The translations under genes and the position numbers were made by a program. A stretch of 64,000 bases of DNA, taken from contig NC_084796.1 in assembly GCF_963169125.1 (NCBI RefSeq), forward strand, positions 91,930,888 through 91,994,887, read 5' to 3'. The notes under the pieces were generated by a model. That model saw only the letters and a list, made by a program, of their open reading frames with translations. It was not told the origin of the DNA and searched no databases. Shown here piece after piece: positions 23,936 to 35,133 of the stretch; position 1 is the first letter of the stretch, and the number at the start of each line of letters is the position of its first letter. The DNA comes from Humulus lupulus. Lineage: Eukaryota; Streptophyta; Magnoliopsida; Rosales; Cannabaceae.

Positions 23936-25015
23936 GCAACTGCTTAGTTTTGTAGAATGGAAGTGGGACGACATAGCCATGGATTTCGTGACGGGATTAC
24001 CACGAACAAATAATCAGCACAACTCGGCTTAGGTAGAATAGATAGACTAACCAAGTCAGCTCATTTCCTGCCTGTTAAGACTACGCATATAGCAGATCAG
24101 TATGTAGACATTTACGTTCAAGAAATAGTAAGACTGCATGGAATCCCTAAGACTATAGTATCTGATAGAGGATCGGTGTTTACATCAAGATTTTGGGGAA
24201 GCTTGCAGTAGGCCATGGGTACCTAGTTAAGTCTTAGTACGACATTTCATCCTCAGACCGATGGTCAGTCTGAGCGTACCATACAGATTTTAGAAGATAT
24301 GTTGCGCGCTTGTGTAGTTGATTTCGGAGGATCGTATTTGCCACTGATAAAATTCTCCTACAACAATAGCTACCAGTCAACAGTCGAGATGGCACCGTAC
24401 GAGTTATTACTTTATGGAAGAAGGTGTCGATCAAAGTTACATTGGGACGAGGTAGGAGAAAGCCAACTTCATAGACCCGAAGCTGTTAGAGAAGCTAAGG
24501 ATGCACTAGCGCTGATTAGAAAGCGTATGCTCTCTGCTCAAAGCCTTCAAAAAACTTATGTGGATGCCAATCGGCATGATGTGGAATTCAAAGTCGGAGA
24601 TCAAGTCTTCTTAAAGATATCTCCTATGAAAGGTGTGAAGCGGTTTGGGAAGAAAGGCAAGTTTAGTCCCCAGTTTATAGGTCCTTTTGAGATATTGGAC
24701 AAAGTGGGAGTAGTTGCATATAGATTAGCCCTACTGCCAGCTCTAGCAGATAGCCATAATGTTTCCCATATCTCGATGCTGCGTAAATATGTGTCAGACC
24801 CATCTCACATCCTCACGAACTATACAATAACGCTCTAGAAAGACTTGAGTTACGAGGAACGACCAGTTAGCATCCTAGATAGAGGGATGAAGGAATTACG
24901 GTCTAAGAGTATTCCAATAGTCAAGGTCCTATGGATTAATAGTTCTAAACGGGAGGCAATGTGGGAGTTGAAGGAGGATATGTTAGCCCGGTATCCAGAA
25001 TTGTTTGGTAAGTAA
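23936..25015 (+). pseudogene. Integrase core and chromodomain-like tail of element C
   Basis: Core pieces in shifting frames: first Asp in MDFVTGL (near 23980), then [13 protein letters not shown], second Asp in [13 protein letters not shown], a TAG near 24209, and the Glu in TDGQSERTIQ (near 24260-24285). The C-terminal part is open at 24299-24838 (KYVSDPSHI); after TAG 24836-24838 the same frame goes on to the tail KDLSYEERPVSILDRG, IPIVKVLWINS and ELFGK, ending at TAA 25013-25015. This last block matches the chromodomain-like tail of Tekay-type elements, thought to guide integration to heterochromatin. Confidence 0.85.
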
Positions 25016-25041
25016 ATTTTGGGGAAGAAACTCTTTGTAGT

Positions 25042-25051
25042 ATGGGAGAAT
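25042..25051 (+). promoter_or_regulatory. Polypurine tract of element C
   Basis: ATGGGAGAAT directly before the 3' LTR; a second purine run (GGGGAAGAAA) is at 25021-25030. Confidence 0.5.
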
Positions 25052-25087
25052 TGTAGAGTCCTGGAATGTTTACTTAGCCCAGCTAGA

Positions 25088-25121
<34 letters not shown>

Positions 25122-28100
25122 TAGTATTAGTTAGTAGTATGTTAGTTACCGTGGATTTTGGTTCAAGTCAGGACTTAGTTGGAAACCAATAGCAACAGCT
25201 ATGGATTTTATAAGTTCTACTTATAGTTTAAGAATATTAATTATAACATAAGGTTTGATTAATATTGCTGGTTCTAGATATATTATTTATTATAACCTAA
25301 GGTTTAGATAGAGCCAATAAGAGCATGACACTTGTCATAATCTTGATTATTAAGGAATTAAGTATTTTGATTAATAGTTTTAATAAAAGAAAGATCTAGA
25401 AGCTTTAGAACCTTCCAGCAACTATTAGGATTGTATTATGACTCAGTCAAAGTTGTTTATCCAATTCAAATTATGTTGAAAAAGTGCAAATACGTGTTTA
25501 ATATGTCTACGTATGCCGATATATCGCAACATAGGGGCCGATATATCGCCTACGGAAGATACGAAAAATACGTCCACTTTGCACGAACGATCGAACGAGC
25601 CTCGGGAATACTGGGGGAGGCGATATATGAGCTACATAAGTATAATTTGTAAAGTTTGACTTTTTCAATTTTAAAAATACCCTTAACCACTTAGACTTGC
25701 CTTTGAACGATTTTGACTGAGTTCTAGGCGTCAGTAGAACGAAAATTCCAATCTTTTTCATTTTATAATCATTTATTTATTCAAATTAAAAGGGGTTCAT
25801 TTCACTCCTCGAACTCTATAAATAGGACCTAGTGCTCAGCCATTTTCTTCATTCTTCAAGCATTTGATTAGAGCCTCCAAGGTGCTAGTGTTACTATAGA
25901 GAGATATACTTGGGTTTTGGGTTAAAGCTTTATCATTCTAAGCTTTTATAAACACTTGGGAAGTGAGAAATATAGAGATTTCATTATTGAGGTTTAGACA
26001 AATTCATAAGGTCATTGAAGGTATTCCTGTTCTTTAAGTCCAGTTCTTTATAATTCTTTAGTTTCTTGTATTCAGATCCTAACTCTTGTTATTGATTCTT
26101 GATTAGGTATTTAAGTTCTTGAAACTTAAGGTCTTTCTTGGTAAGTTTCTTCTTGATGGTTTAGTTCCCATATTCATCTTTATTCTTAAAGATTCTCACC
26201 CTTTTCTACTGTTAGTTTATAAGAGTTTCTAAATCTCGTTCTTGTTCACATATATCCCATCTTTTGGTCAGGAAAATAGGATAGATTTTATATGCTTATA
26301 TGTTATGATATGTTTATATATATATATATGTGTGTGTGTGTGAATATGTTTTGTAGTCCTTGGGGCTTATAGTTGCTTAGCTAGCAAACCTCAATGCTTT
26401 TATGTTGCTTGAGGCTTATAGTTGCTTAGCTAGCAAACCCCAATGTTTTTATGTTGCTTGGGGCTTATAGTTGCTTAGATAGCAAACCCCAAGATTACCA
26501 TTTTCATGGGTTAAAGTTATGGTATATGTTTTATAGTATATGTTTATGATATAGTGTTATGTTTATGATTTATGTTATATGATTGTTAGTAGATTTTCAT
26601 TGTTGGGCGTTAGGCTCACTCCTTTATTTTTAGTGTGATGCAGAAAAATAGATAAGGAGGTGGAAGGATTCTTGGTAGCTTGGCTTGTGTGTTAAGGATG
26701 AATGGATTCAATGGACTACATGTTGATCGAGGACGACGTTATTTATTTTATGTCTTTTAAAATTATGTTTTGATGTAATTCTGCAAATTTTAAGTAATGT
26801 TTTATGTTTTATAAACAATGGGTACCCATGCCATATTACATTTTAAATTTATAGTTTTATGTTATTGATACAATATTTAATTTTGGAGTTTTAATAAAGT
26901 TATGATTATTTATTATGTATGTTTTATCCAAAAGTAATAGCTAAGTCTAGTAGTTTTTAATGGTCCTGTAACGACCCAAAAATTACTAATAAGGCTTAAG
27001 GGCCTTGATTAGTGTGCCGGGAGGGCACAATTGGAAGTTGTGTGAATTAATGTTGAAAATGCATGATTATGTGACAAGCATGCTTATATGATTATTTGGA
27101 TATATGTGATGCATAACTATGTGTATTTGTATGCATGTAGGCCCTGATTAGGTTATAAGGGCATATTTTTAATTTTGGCCCAATGAGGGCATAAATGTAA
27201 ATATTTGTGATAAATTGTTGAGACCACATTATTATGTGGATATATCTGCAGCTTGTGATTCAAGGCGATCCTAGTGAGCAGTTTAGCGGAGAAGTCACGG
27301 CGGGGATTTATACCCGGCTCGGGGTGAGTCTGGGGGTATTTCTGGGAATTTGAGAAGTATATTGGAGATTATTTGATATTGAGAAATATAATTGGTGATT
27401 AGTTCGGTATTGGGAAGTAAGCGGTAAATATTAAAGACACTTGAGGAATTAGCGGGAATTGGGAGTAATGACCAAAATGCCCTTAGAGTGATTTAAATGT
27501 TTAGTTATTATAGGGAGGGCAATGTGGTCATTTGGCTTACTAAGTGATAGGTTATATTATGCTTTATGGCTTTAGTGGAAGTTGTAGAAAGACTCAGAAG
27601 CTAAAGGAAAATAAAAGAAGAAGGAAGGAAGGAAAGAAAAACAGAACACTTGGAGCTATCACTTTCTCTCTCTCGGTTGGGTCATCTCTTCACCATTTCT
27701 AGAGGAATTTGAAGCTATAAATTCTGAGGGAGTCACAGCTAAGCTTTGGAACCTTGATCCTTGAAGAAGTTGTAGAGGGTTAGCAGGGATTAACCATCAA
27801 ATTAAGGTAAGGCTTAAAGAGTTTAGTTTGAGTTTTTCTGGTTTTGATGAGTTGTGTTTGAATTGAGTTTTGGATGGGAATTCTAGGGAGTTAAGCTTGA
27901 AGAATTGAGGAGCTAAAGGCTGGAAGGATGCTAAGGGTAACCCAAGATCGGATTCCCCATTTGTGGTAAGAAATTCTGAGCTTGAACACTTGAATTTTTT
28001 GGCTGTTCTAGTTTTCTGGTTGAGTTCTTCGGTCTTGGAGTCAAATCTTGTTTTCTTTTTGATAAAGGTGCATGTGACTAAGTTTTAGGTTTCTGGGCCA

Positions 28101-29421
28101 TTTGGGATGAGGTGTAGTGATTGTTAGGCTTGCTTTGAAGTATAGATGAGGTTTGGAGGGGTTCCAAGGGGTTTTGGTTCGAGAAAATTGAAGAAGGAAA
28201 AAGCAGGGTGTTGCTGGTCTGTGACTAGTGCTAGCCTTTGGGCGCTACAGCGCTAGGCTTGGGTTTCCTGGCGCTTTTAGTTCTGCTTGTAGTGCTACAG
28301 CGCCCACTTTTTGGCGCTGTAGCGCTACCCTGTTTCCAAAAGAGGTTTTTTGGGTTATTTCTTAGGGTTTTTGCCCGGGAGCTCGGGATTTAATTCCACC
28401 ACCCCGTTTGGAAGGATTAGGGCTTCCCGAGGGCTCGGGATTGGTCCCGAGGCTAGGTTTTGGAGTTGAAGTTTGGTGTTGATATTAATTTATGGCCATG
28501 ACTAGGTGTGCGCTAGGGCTCGGACTGGATTGTGCTTGAGGATTGAACTGAACAAAGCTATTGGAATCTGAAGGTAAGAAAACTGCACCCGGTTATGTGT
28601 TTGTGATGGGACTAAGAGCTCCTTATATCTGTATGTTTTCATAGATGGTATTATGCCATGGGACATGTGATAAACGGCCTAAGGGTGCCGTAAATAATAC
28701 TTACGCATAGGGCATGGATCGGCCACTGGTAGCTGAGGACAGCTTAATATTCACTGAGCTCGGTTTAAGTGGACCGGAGTCAGTGGGATAGACAGAGGGT
28801 GCGGCCTAAGGGCGTTAACCCTAGTTAAAATATGTGAATTGATTAATGATAAGAAATGATGTACTTAGTATGTTGAATACTTGATTAATGTGAATATCTA
28901 GAATGTTGAGTCTATGAGTATACTCTATGAGTTATCTGGTTGTTTATTTGATGATTATGCTCTGTTATTTTGTTTTCTTGTTGGGCCTCGGCTCACGGGT
29001 GTTACGTGGTGCAGGTAAAGGAAAGAGCAAAGTGGAACAGTCCTGAGTTGGAGAGCTTTGGGGCTGAATGTACATAGTTAGCTGATCGGCCGACAAGGCC
29101 GGGGAATGATACAGGACAGGGAGAACCTAAATGTCTATTTTGCCCTTAGAGTGGCTAGTAGCTGTCCTTTTGTTCTGAATTTTGTAAATTGTCTTGTATC
29201 TTTACTACTTTTGGGATCCCATGTAAAAATGTTTGATTATAAGAAATAAAACTTTTGAGACTGAAATCTTTTAACCCTAGTACAACTTTAGTTATTATAA
29301 CACATTTCTAACTAAATGACTTGATTAGAAAGTCTCGCACATTTGTAAACACACAGTGTAGCGGTCTTGGCTATCCAGGGCGTTACAGGTCCAAGGTCTT
29401 AGAAATAGTTGGGTCATTACA
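25052..29421 (+). repeat. 3' LTR of element C, interrupted by a solo LTR
   Basis: Sequence parts 25052-26966 and 29393-29421 make a 1944-bp LTR matching 17337-19277. (TAG)11 is at 25088-25120, the TATA box at 25817-25824, a (TG)n run near 26330, and the 49-bp tandem repeats near 26360-26495. It ends CATTACA at 29421, followed by TAGAG. Confidence 0.92.
26967..29387 (+). repeat. Solo Tekay-type LTR (TSD GGTCC)
   Basis: 2421 bp from TGTAACGACC to GGGCGTTACA, flanked by perfect 5-bp repeats GGTCC (26962-26966 and 29388-29392), with no interior. Related to the LTR of element B, including the TAGCGCTA cluster (28230-28330), AAGGTAAGAAAA (near 28571) and the GGTGCAGGTAAAGG block (near 29009). Solo LTRs arise by recombination between the two LTRs of a full element. 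Confidence 0.95.
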
Positions 29422-29641
29422 TAGAGTGTATCCCTATAATAGTTGGGAGTACATAGTCCCTCAGTTGTGGGTCCACCTCAGCTGCAGTGTTACCCTCATC
29501 ACCCTGATTCAGATTGTTGTTTGCAACATTATTAACATTCTGCACCATTCTTTCGAGTTTTTTCTGTCTTCTTTTTCTTTTGCAGGACTTCTCAATCTCA
29601 AGATCAACAGGCACTAGTATATTTGAACCCTGGCGTCGCAT
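29422..29641 (-). pseudogene. Athila-type Gag, N-terminal end
   Basis: Minus strand, start ATG at 29639-29641: MRRQGSNILVPVDLEIEKSC, a basic stretch KRKRRQKKLERM, then RDYVLPTIIGIHS, where it is cut by element C. It continues in sense on the far side at 17336 with TIRPPIVEANN. The Met-Arg-Arg start and RDY-P-T-I-G motif are typical of Athila gag. Confidence 0.85.
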
Positions 29642-29747
29642 AAACTAGATCACGTGAAATTGAGAAATTTAAAAGCAACTCAAATTAGAAAACGTTAGAA
29701 TAAAACCAAAGTAGAACGAAAAATAATTAATTTTGATATTGGTTATT

Positions 29748-29767
29748 AGTCCCCAGCAACGACACCA
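29748..29767 (-). promoter_or_regulatory. Primer-binding site of Athila-type element
   Basis: The minus strand reads TGGTGTCGTTGCTGGGGACT, close to the Athila-type primer site TGGCGCCGTTGCCGGGGA (attributed to tRNA-Asp). The differences are mostly C-to-T. Confidence 0.75.
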
Positions 29768-31179
29768 AAAAATTAATCAGTAAAATATGCACACAAGTAT
29801 ACGTGGTCGTGTCAAGTAATAAATTTTGGAAGAACGAATATCGTCCTACAGAGACTGTTAACCATTTACCAATAATCGTTTTTCACTTTCTATTTGGTGA
29901 TTAAAATTAAGATGAATAATTATAAACTACGAACACAATTTAAATAAATGTAAACAGAATAGTGAATCAAAGGATAAAAACAATAACAAAAATCCTAGGA
30001 AATTAATTTCATCAACTTTCATTCTATTAATTTTACTAATCAGTTCTAAATCCCTTCTTCCTATTCTAATAGCAGGTCAACAAAAATCGATTCCTATTCT
30101 TTTTCAAGATATAAGATCTCAACCTATATGCAAGTTTTCTACATTTATGTGATAAACTTAAACACATAGCAGGCATTAAGAATGGTAACCTAATTGCTAC
30201 ACAAGTCATACAGGTACTCTTGTCCAATGTGTAACCTATGTCTATACAACAATAACATATTCAATTCGCATCATTCGAGTTTTGAATCAAAATGATAAAT
30301 CAAGCAAATAGTGATCACGTATCTACTAGCATTAGGCAAACATCATATAGATTAGAATAAATAAGAAGTATCAATAGAACTTCATAATAAAATTAAATCA
30401 AAATTCGAGCGACTACATTAACCCCTAGATAGAGGATTTAGTTCATAGATAACATAATGATAATAAAATTCAGATAATTGTTCATAAAAAATAACCTAAG
30501 GAATTAAGATGAAGAATAAATCTAGAAAACAATAAGCAAACAGTCTTTTCTTAATATAGGGTTAGCAAAACTAACAAGGCTGCTAAAATTTGCATAATAA
30601 TGTCAGTTAAATAGTTTCCCAATGCTCCCAAGTGAAAAGACTGTTTTGTCCTTCTAAAAGTGGCTTAAAATTTTAAAATCGTGTCAATAGCATTGTAGTG
30701 CTAGGTTTTGGGTGCTACGGTGCTTATAACAGAGTCGAATTCCATTAACAACTCACCAACTAGCATTGTAGCGGTAGGTTTGTAGCATTGTAGCGCTACA
30801 ATCAGACCCCCAATGAATTTCTTTTAGCACTGTAACGCTACATAAATAGTACTACAGCACTATATACAGAAACAAAAGCCTTCAAAAACATCCAATTAGC
30901 GCTATAGTGTTATTGTGCTAGCACTGTGGCGCTAATCACAGTAGCATAAGTCAGACTTCTTGCTTCCAAAACAACTCAATTTTCACCTAACTTGTTCAAT
31001 TTTCCCTCACTTTTACTTCATTCATCTATTGTCACCGTCTTAACATCAAAAACCTTAAACATGAACAAACAAGCATAAATCTACAATAAAATAGCCCTAA
31101 AATAATGAAAGCCTTCCTAAAAACTAGACCAAAATAGAGCCTAAAATTGGTTTATCAAATATGCTAGTAGGTTGTAACA
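29768..31179 (-). repeat. 5' LTR of Athila-type element (approximate ends)
   Basis: About 1.4 kb between the primer site and a TGTTACAACC start (minus strand) near 31179. The U5 side has the usual run before the primer site (GTGTGCATATTTTACTG on the minus strand). Middle part 30690-30950 holds at least six variants of GTAGCGCTAC, the same short palindrome as in the Tekay-type LTRs of element B and the solo LTR. The outer end could also be at about 31200. The partner LTR is absent. Confidence 0.65.
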
Positions 31180-32105
31180 TGTTGCTAGTAGTTTGTAACA
31201 TGCTATAGGTGGTTACATTTTTAGTCAGAAGCTATCAAACTTATTTTTAAATAAAATAAATCTTAAAGAAAGTTTATATAAGGAAATATATTATTTAAAA
31301 TAAATAATATATGATCATATTGATATCATGATACAAGTCACTAATTAATGTTAATTAAATATTTTTAGTCAACTAATGAATTAATCACAACTATATTTGA
31401 CAGTTATATTTGAGTAACCATTGAGTACTTGTAAATTTGTGATATATATACATATATACTATAATAATATAATATTATATATCTTAATATTATGTTATTT
31501 TAAGTATTTTAGTGTTACTGTTTATCATTCATTAAATGTCGTTTTGTTATTTAGGTAGTTGTTAAATTTTACAATATATTATTTTGTTTTGTTATTACAA
31601 TATTTATAATGAATATTTTTATAATAACTTTAATATTTGTATAATTTTGAATCAATTTATACTTAGTTTGTTTCATAAATTTGGATTAATTTAAAATAAA
31701 TTATAATTATTTTTTTGATTGTAGAGTATAATTATATTTGACATTATAATGAATAAATATTATAAATATTGAAATATATAGAGATATTATTGAAAGTGAA
31801 AAAATATTTAAAATGAATAAAAAAATATCAAAGTAGAGTTTAGATTATGTAAAATAGAGAAATTAATGTATGGTAATTTGAGATAAAATTAAAAGAAATA
31901 ATTTTTTGGTGAAATAAAATAAATATAGAGTAGCTCATCGGGTGTGAATACTGTAAGAGCAAAATCTAATATTACCCAGGACACAGTCCTTTGGTTGAGT
32001 CCTAATTGTCACGTAGCCCTGTTGCTATCCCCCACTTCATTTAGCCTTATTAATCATGTAGCCTATCCGAGAGTGTGGCCCCAAACCTAGTAGATGTTGT
32101 CCTAA
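31180..32105. repeat. AT-rich spacer with decayed MITE-like copy
   Basis: No gene. About 31730-31935 resembles 59130-59345, the right end of the MITE at 48650-59358: both have TAAATATT, AAAATATTTRAAATGAATAAAAAAA and TTTTGGTGA in the same order. The terminal repeat is degenerate (TAGCTCATCGGGTGTGAA near 31932). I cannot find its left end. 31956-32105 is unassigned. Confidence 0.45.
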
Positions 32106-32465
32106 GATCATCTCCAACCATATCACTAAATTTGGTGTTGGCCAACATCAAATATGCCATTATATTTTATTTCCATTGTAACCACAAAACCAAAAGTTAC
32201 ACTAAAAAAATATTTTGTATTATTATATTATTTTTATAATAACATATAATATTTTTTTTTTATTATTATATTATTTTACTAAAATCATCACAATAATTAT
32301 ATATAATTAATTATTTTAATAAAAATAAAACTATTAATTAATTGCATGACAATAATACTATAGATTATTAAAACTCGATAAATTAAAATATTGTATTACA
32401 TGTGCCAAAATAAATATACATTACTAGAGAAAAAACATTACATTAAATTAAATCGAAAACGTAAC

Positions 32466-32560
32466 ACACAAAAATATTAATGAAATTATATTAATTCTCT
32501 GATGTAGTATATTCTTCACACATGTATTCAATTAATGCATTTCGAAGTTCAATATTATGA
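32466..32560 (-). pseudogene. Possible Harbinger transposase C-terminal remnant
   Basis: The minus strand reads HFRRDNHNIELRNALIEYMC followed by EEYTTSEN and a stop. Plant Harbinger-type transposases (Plant_tran family) commonly end in a similar H...LR.DLIEH.W pattern. Only ~28 residues are visible, so this is a weak but specific-looking match; it would be a fragment of an internally deleted element. Confidence 0.35.
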
Positions 32561-32943
32561 TTATCTCGACGGAAGTGGAAATAATTTTCCAAATTATTAA
32601 TTTTTTATCTTAGTTTATCTCACTTCTTTCAGATTTATGTTATTATTTTCGGTTTAATGTTTGGTTTATTTGATTTTAACTTTTAATGTATATTTAAGTT
32701 TCTAATGTTTTAAGTTTGTAATAATGTTTTATTGTATTTTGTTAGATGTTTCATCAATTAATTTTAGTGTTAATCTTCATTTTCTTATAAGCATAAATAT
32801 TAACTAAAAAGTTAAAAAATTATACAAACATTTAATTATAATTTAACTAAATTGTAATTAAGAAAAAATTAATAACACTTTTATAAACAATTGAACCCTG
32901 TCAAAATAAACCCACACAAAATAAACCAATTTCTAAACTTTAT

Positions 32944-33329
32944 TGTTGTGTAGAGAACACACAACCAAGAACACAAGTATTTCCAAAACACAGGATATAA
33001 CTAAACTAGATTAATAACAACAAACAGCCTAGAATCGAAAACTAAAACAGAACACCAAGATATATGTAGTTCAAACACAGAAACAATGAATCTTTGGCGT
33101 ACTCCACGGGTAGTCAATATTATTGGTTTTTTTTTTATCACACTTTCTTACAACTTACAAACTCTCTTTTCAAGTTTCAGTTTGTACAAAAGAATAGAAT
33201 TTTCCTTAAGTCTGTGAAATACTAACAAGAGACTTATATATACATATAAAGAGAGCATAACCGAAAATAACAGAGAATTAACAGGAAAAACGGTTAAGAT
33301 AACTAAGCTGACTTAACCAATAACAAACA
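32944..33329 (-). repeat. 3' LTR of copia element D
   Basis: Matches 48037-48419 along its length, with about 10% differences by eye. The inner flank (AATCTCCACCTT at 33330) is the complement of the copia polypurine tract AAGGTGGAGATT. Confidence 0.9.
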
Positions 33330-33341
33330 AATCTCCACCTT
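33330..33341 (-). promoter_or_regulatory. Polypurine tract of copia element D
   Basis: The minus strand reads AAGGTGGAGATT directly before the 3' LTR, a form common in Tork-type copia elements. Confidence 0.7.
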
Positions 33342-33344
33342 AGT

Positions 33345-34125
33345 TCTATCAACTTGAAAAAATTAATCAACAATAAGGATTGGGCTTATTAGCCCCAAAG
33401 GGCATTGAACTACTTCAGCTGAATTAGATCCAAATAGTAATAGAATTTATTGCTTGGAAACACATTTGTTATCATATCAGAGGGGTTGTCATCAGTTGAG
33501 ACCTTCTTCACAATTACAGATCCATTTGATATAATTTCTCTAACAAAGTGTAGCTTGATGTTTATATGCTTTGTTCTCTCATGATAGACTTGATTCTTAG
33601 AAAGGTGTATTGCATTTTTTTTGTCACAATGTACTGTGATGACCTCATCTTGTACCTTTAATCCTCTTTATATGCCTTCTAGCCATAGAGCTTCTTTAAT
33701 AGCTTCAGTAAGTGCAATGTATCCAGCTTCTGTAGTTGATAATTCAACTACTTTTTGAAGACTAGCTTTCTAGTTAATGGTTGTTCCAAATGCTGTGAAA
33801 ATGTAACCAGTAAGAGATTTTCTAGTCTCCAAACATCCACATAATCTAAATCCACAAACCCTTCAATAACAGTTGTGTTTAATAGTTCTTGAGCAGCTCC
33901 ACCATACACAAGAACCTTTCGAAGGGACCCCTTAATGTACCTAAGAATCCACTTTAAAGCATGCCAGTGAGCTTTTCCAGGATTTACCATGAACCTGCTT
34001 ACAAGACTTACAGAATATGTTATGTCAAGCCGTGTACAGACCATAGCATACATGAGGGATCCCACTACGTTTGCATAGGGAATATCAGCCATGTACTCCA
34101 TTTCTTCATCAGTTTTTGGTGTTTG
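33345..34125 (-). pseudogene. RNase H of copia element D
   Basis: Minus strand. The frame 33748-34101 has PYANVVGSLMYAMVCTRLDI and KAHWHALKWILRYIKGS, the connection between RT and RNase H. After a frame change the RNase H end continues to about 33400: EAGYIALTEAIKEALWLEG (Glu), CDKKNAIHLSKN (Asp) and ERTKHINIKLHFVRE (His). It is broken by at least one frameshift and stops near 33665 and 33770. Confidence 0.82.
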
Positions 34126-35060
34126 TTAACTGCTTAATTTAAACTGCTGAAATAGGGGTGTAGTAACTAGCTTAGCATCAACCATCTCGAACCTCTCAAG
34201 GATCATCTTAAGGTATGCTTCTTGAGACAAGTATAACAATTTTTTTCTTCTGTTCCTTCTGATTTCCATACCCAAAATCCTGCTAGCGGCACCTAAATCT
34301 TTCATTTGAAACACATTGCTCAGTTCTGTTTTGACTCTAGCAATCTCACTCTTGTGGTTGCTAGTTATCAAAATGTCATCCACATGTAGAAGTAAGAACA
34401 CAAATGATTGATCAGTACAGAATTTGAAATAAACACAATTATCAAACTTACTTCTTTTGAAACCTATTTGAGTCATGAAATCATCGAACCTCCTATTGCA
34501 TTGTCTAGGAGCTCGTTTTAAGTTGTATAAGGACCTTTTTCACTTCCCAAAATAATCCTCTTTACCACTGATTTCGAATCCCTCAAGCTCTCTCATCAGA
34601 ATTGTTTCATCAAGTTCACCATACAAGAATGTTGTTTTAACGTCCATCTATTCAAGCTCTAGATCAAACCTTGCAACCATGGCTAAAAGAATTTAGATTG
34701 ACCTATGCTTCACAATAGGAGAAAACGCATCATTGAAGTCAATCCCTTCCCTTTGAGCGAAAGCACGTGCAACTAGCCTAGCATTGTGCCTGCCTTGTTC
34801 AACTCATGGAATTCTATCTTTCCTTTTGAAAATCCATTTACATTTGACAATTCTTGAACCAGAAGGCTTCTTAACCAAATCCCATGTGTTGTTTACCTTC
34901 AGAGACATCATTTCTTCATTCATAGCAGCTAAGCATCTTTGTTTGTCTTTACTTTTCAAAGCAGCTTTGTAGCTTTTTGGTTCATCTTCCATGACTTCAC
35001 TAGCAGCTACAAAAGAATAAGCTAGTAGATCTGCATAACCATACCATTTAGAAGCTTTAG
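34126..35060 (-). pseudogene. Reverse transcriptase of copia element D
   Basis: Minus strand. Start region 34804-34992: EPKSYKAALKSKDKQRCLAA, NEEMMSLKVNNTWDLVKKPS and CKWIFKRK. The middle (34477-34803) is in pieces with stops. The palm at 34126-34476 includes LLLHVDDILITSNH: the family motif is YVDD, so Tyr is replaced by His beside the two catalytic Asp (about 34370-34385). Then MKDLGAASRILGMEI. RT is inactive through stops even if HVDD were tolerated. Confidence 0.85.
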
Positions 35061-35133
35061 TTTGTCTTCTGGATTTGTCTCATGCATGTAGATAGTTGTC
35101 ATCTACAGGTTGTTCTTCTACGTGTTCTTCTTC

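Larger units (their letters stand above)
17337..29421 (+). mobile_element. Ty3/gypsy chromovirus element C (TSD TAGAG)
   Basis: Complete structure: 5' LTR 17337-19277 (1941 bp), primer site, extra leader ORF, gag, pro-RT-RNaseH-integrase-chromodomain, PPT, and 3' LTR 25052-29421 (1944 bp once the nested solo LTR is removed). The 5-bp target duplication TAGAG is perfect (17332-17336 and 29422-29426). It sits inside Athila gag. Its LTRs (TGTAGAGTCC...) are unrelated to the TGTAACG LTRs of the other Tekay-type copies, but the pol and the tail after integrase are of the same general type. All coding regions are interrupted. Confidence 0.92.
14852..31179 (-). mobile_element. Athila-type Ty3/gypsy element, split by element C
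   Basis: Minus-strand remnants on both sides of element C: the LTR, primer site and gag start lie right (29427-31179), the rest of gag and the protease left (14852-17336). The reading of gag continues across the insertion: RDYVLPTIIGIHS on the right is followed by TIRPPIVEANN on the left, exactly at the TAGAG duplication. No RT, RNase H or integrase motif is visible; after protease only ~500 bp remain before the LTR of B. So it was truncated, or it was a short gag-pro derivative. The family assignment comes from gag sequence and from the tRNA-Asp-like primer site. Confidence 0.8.
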
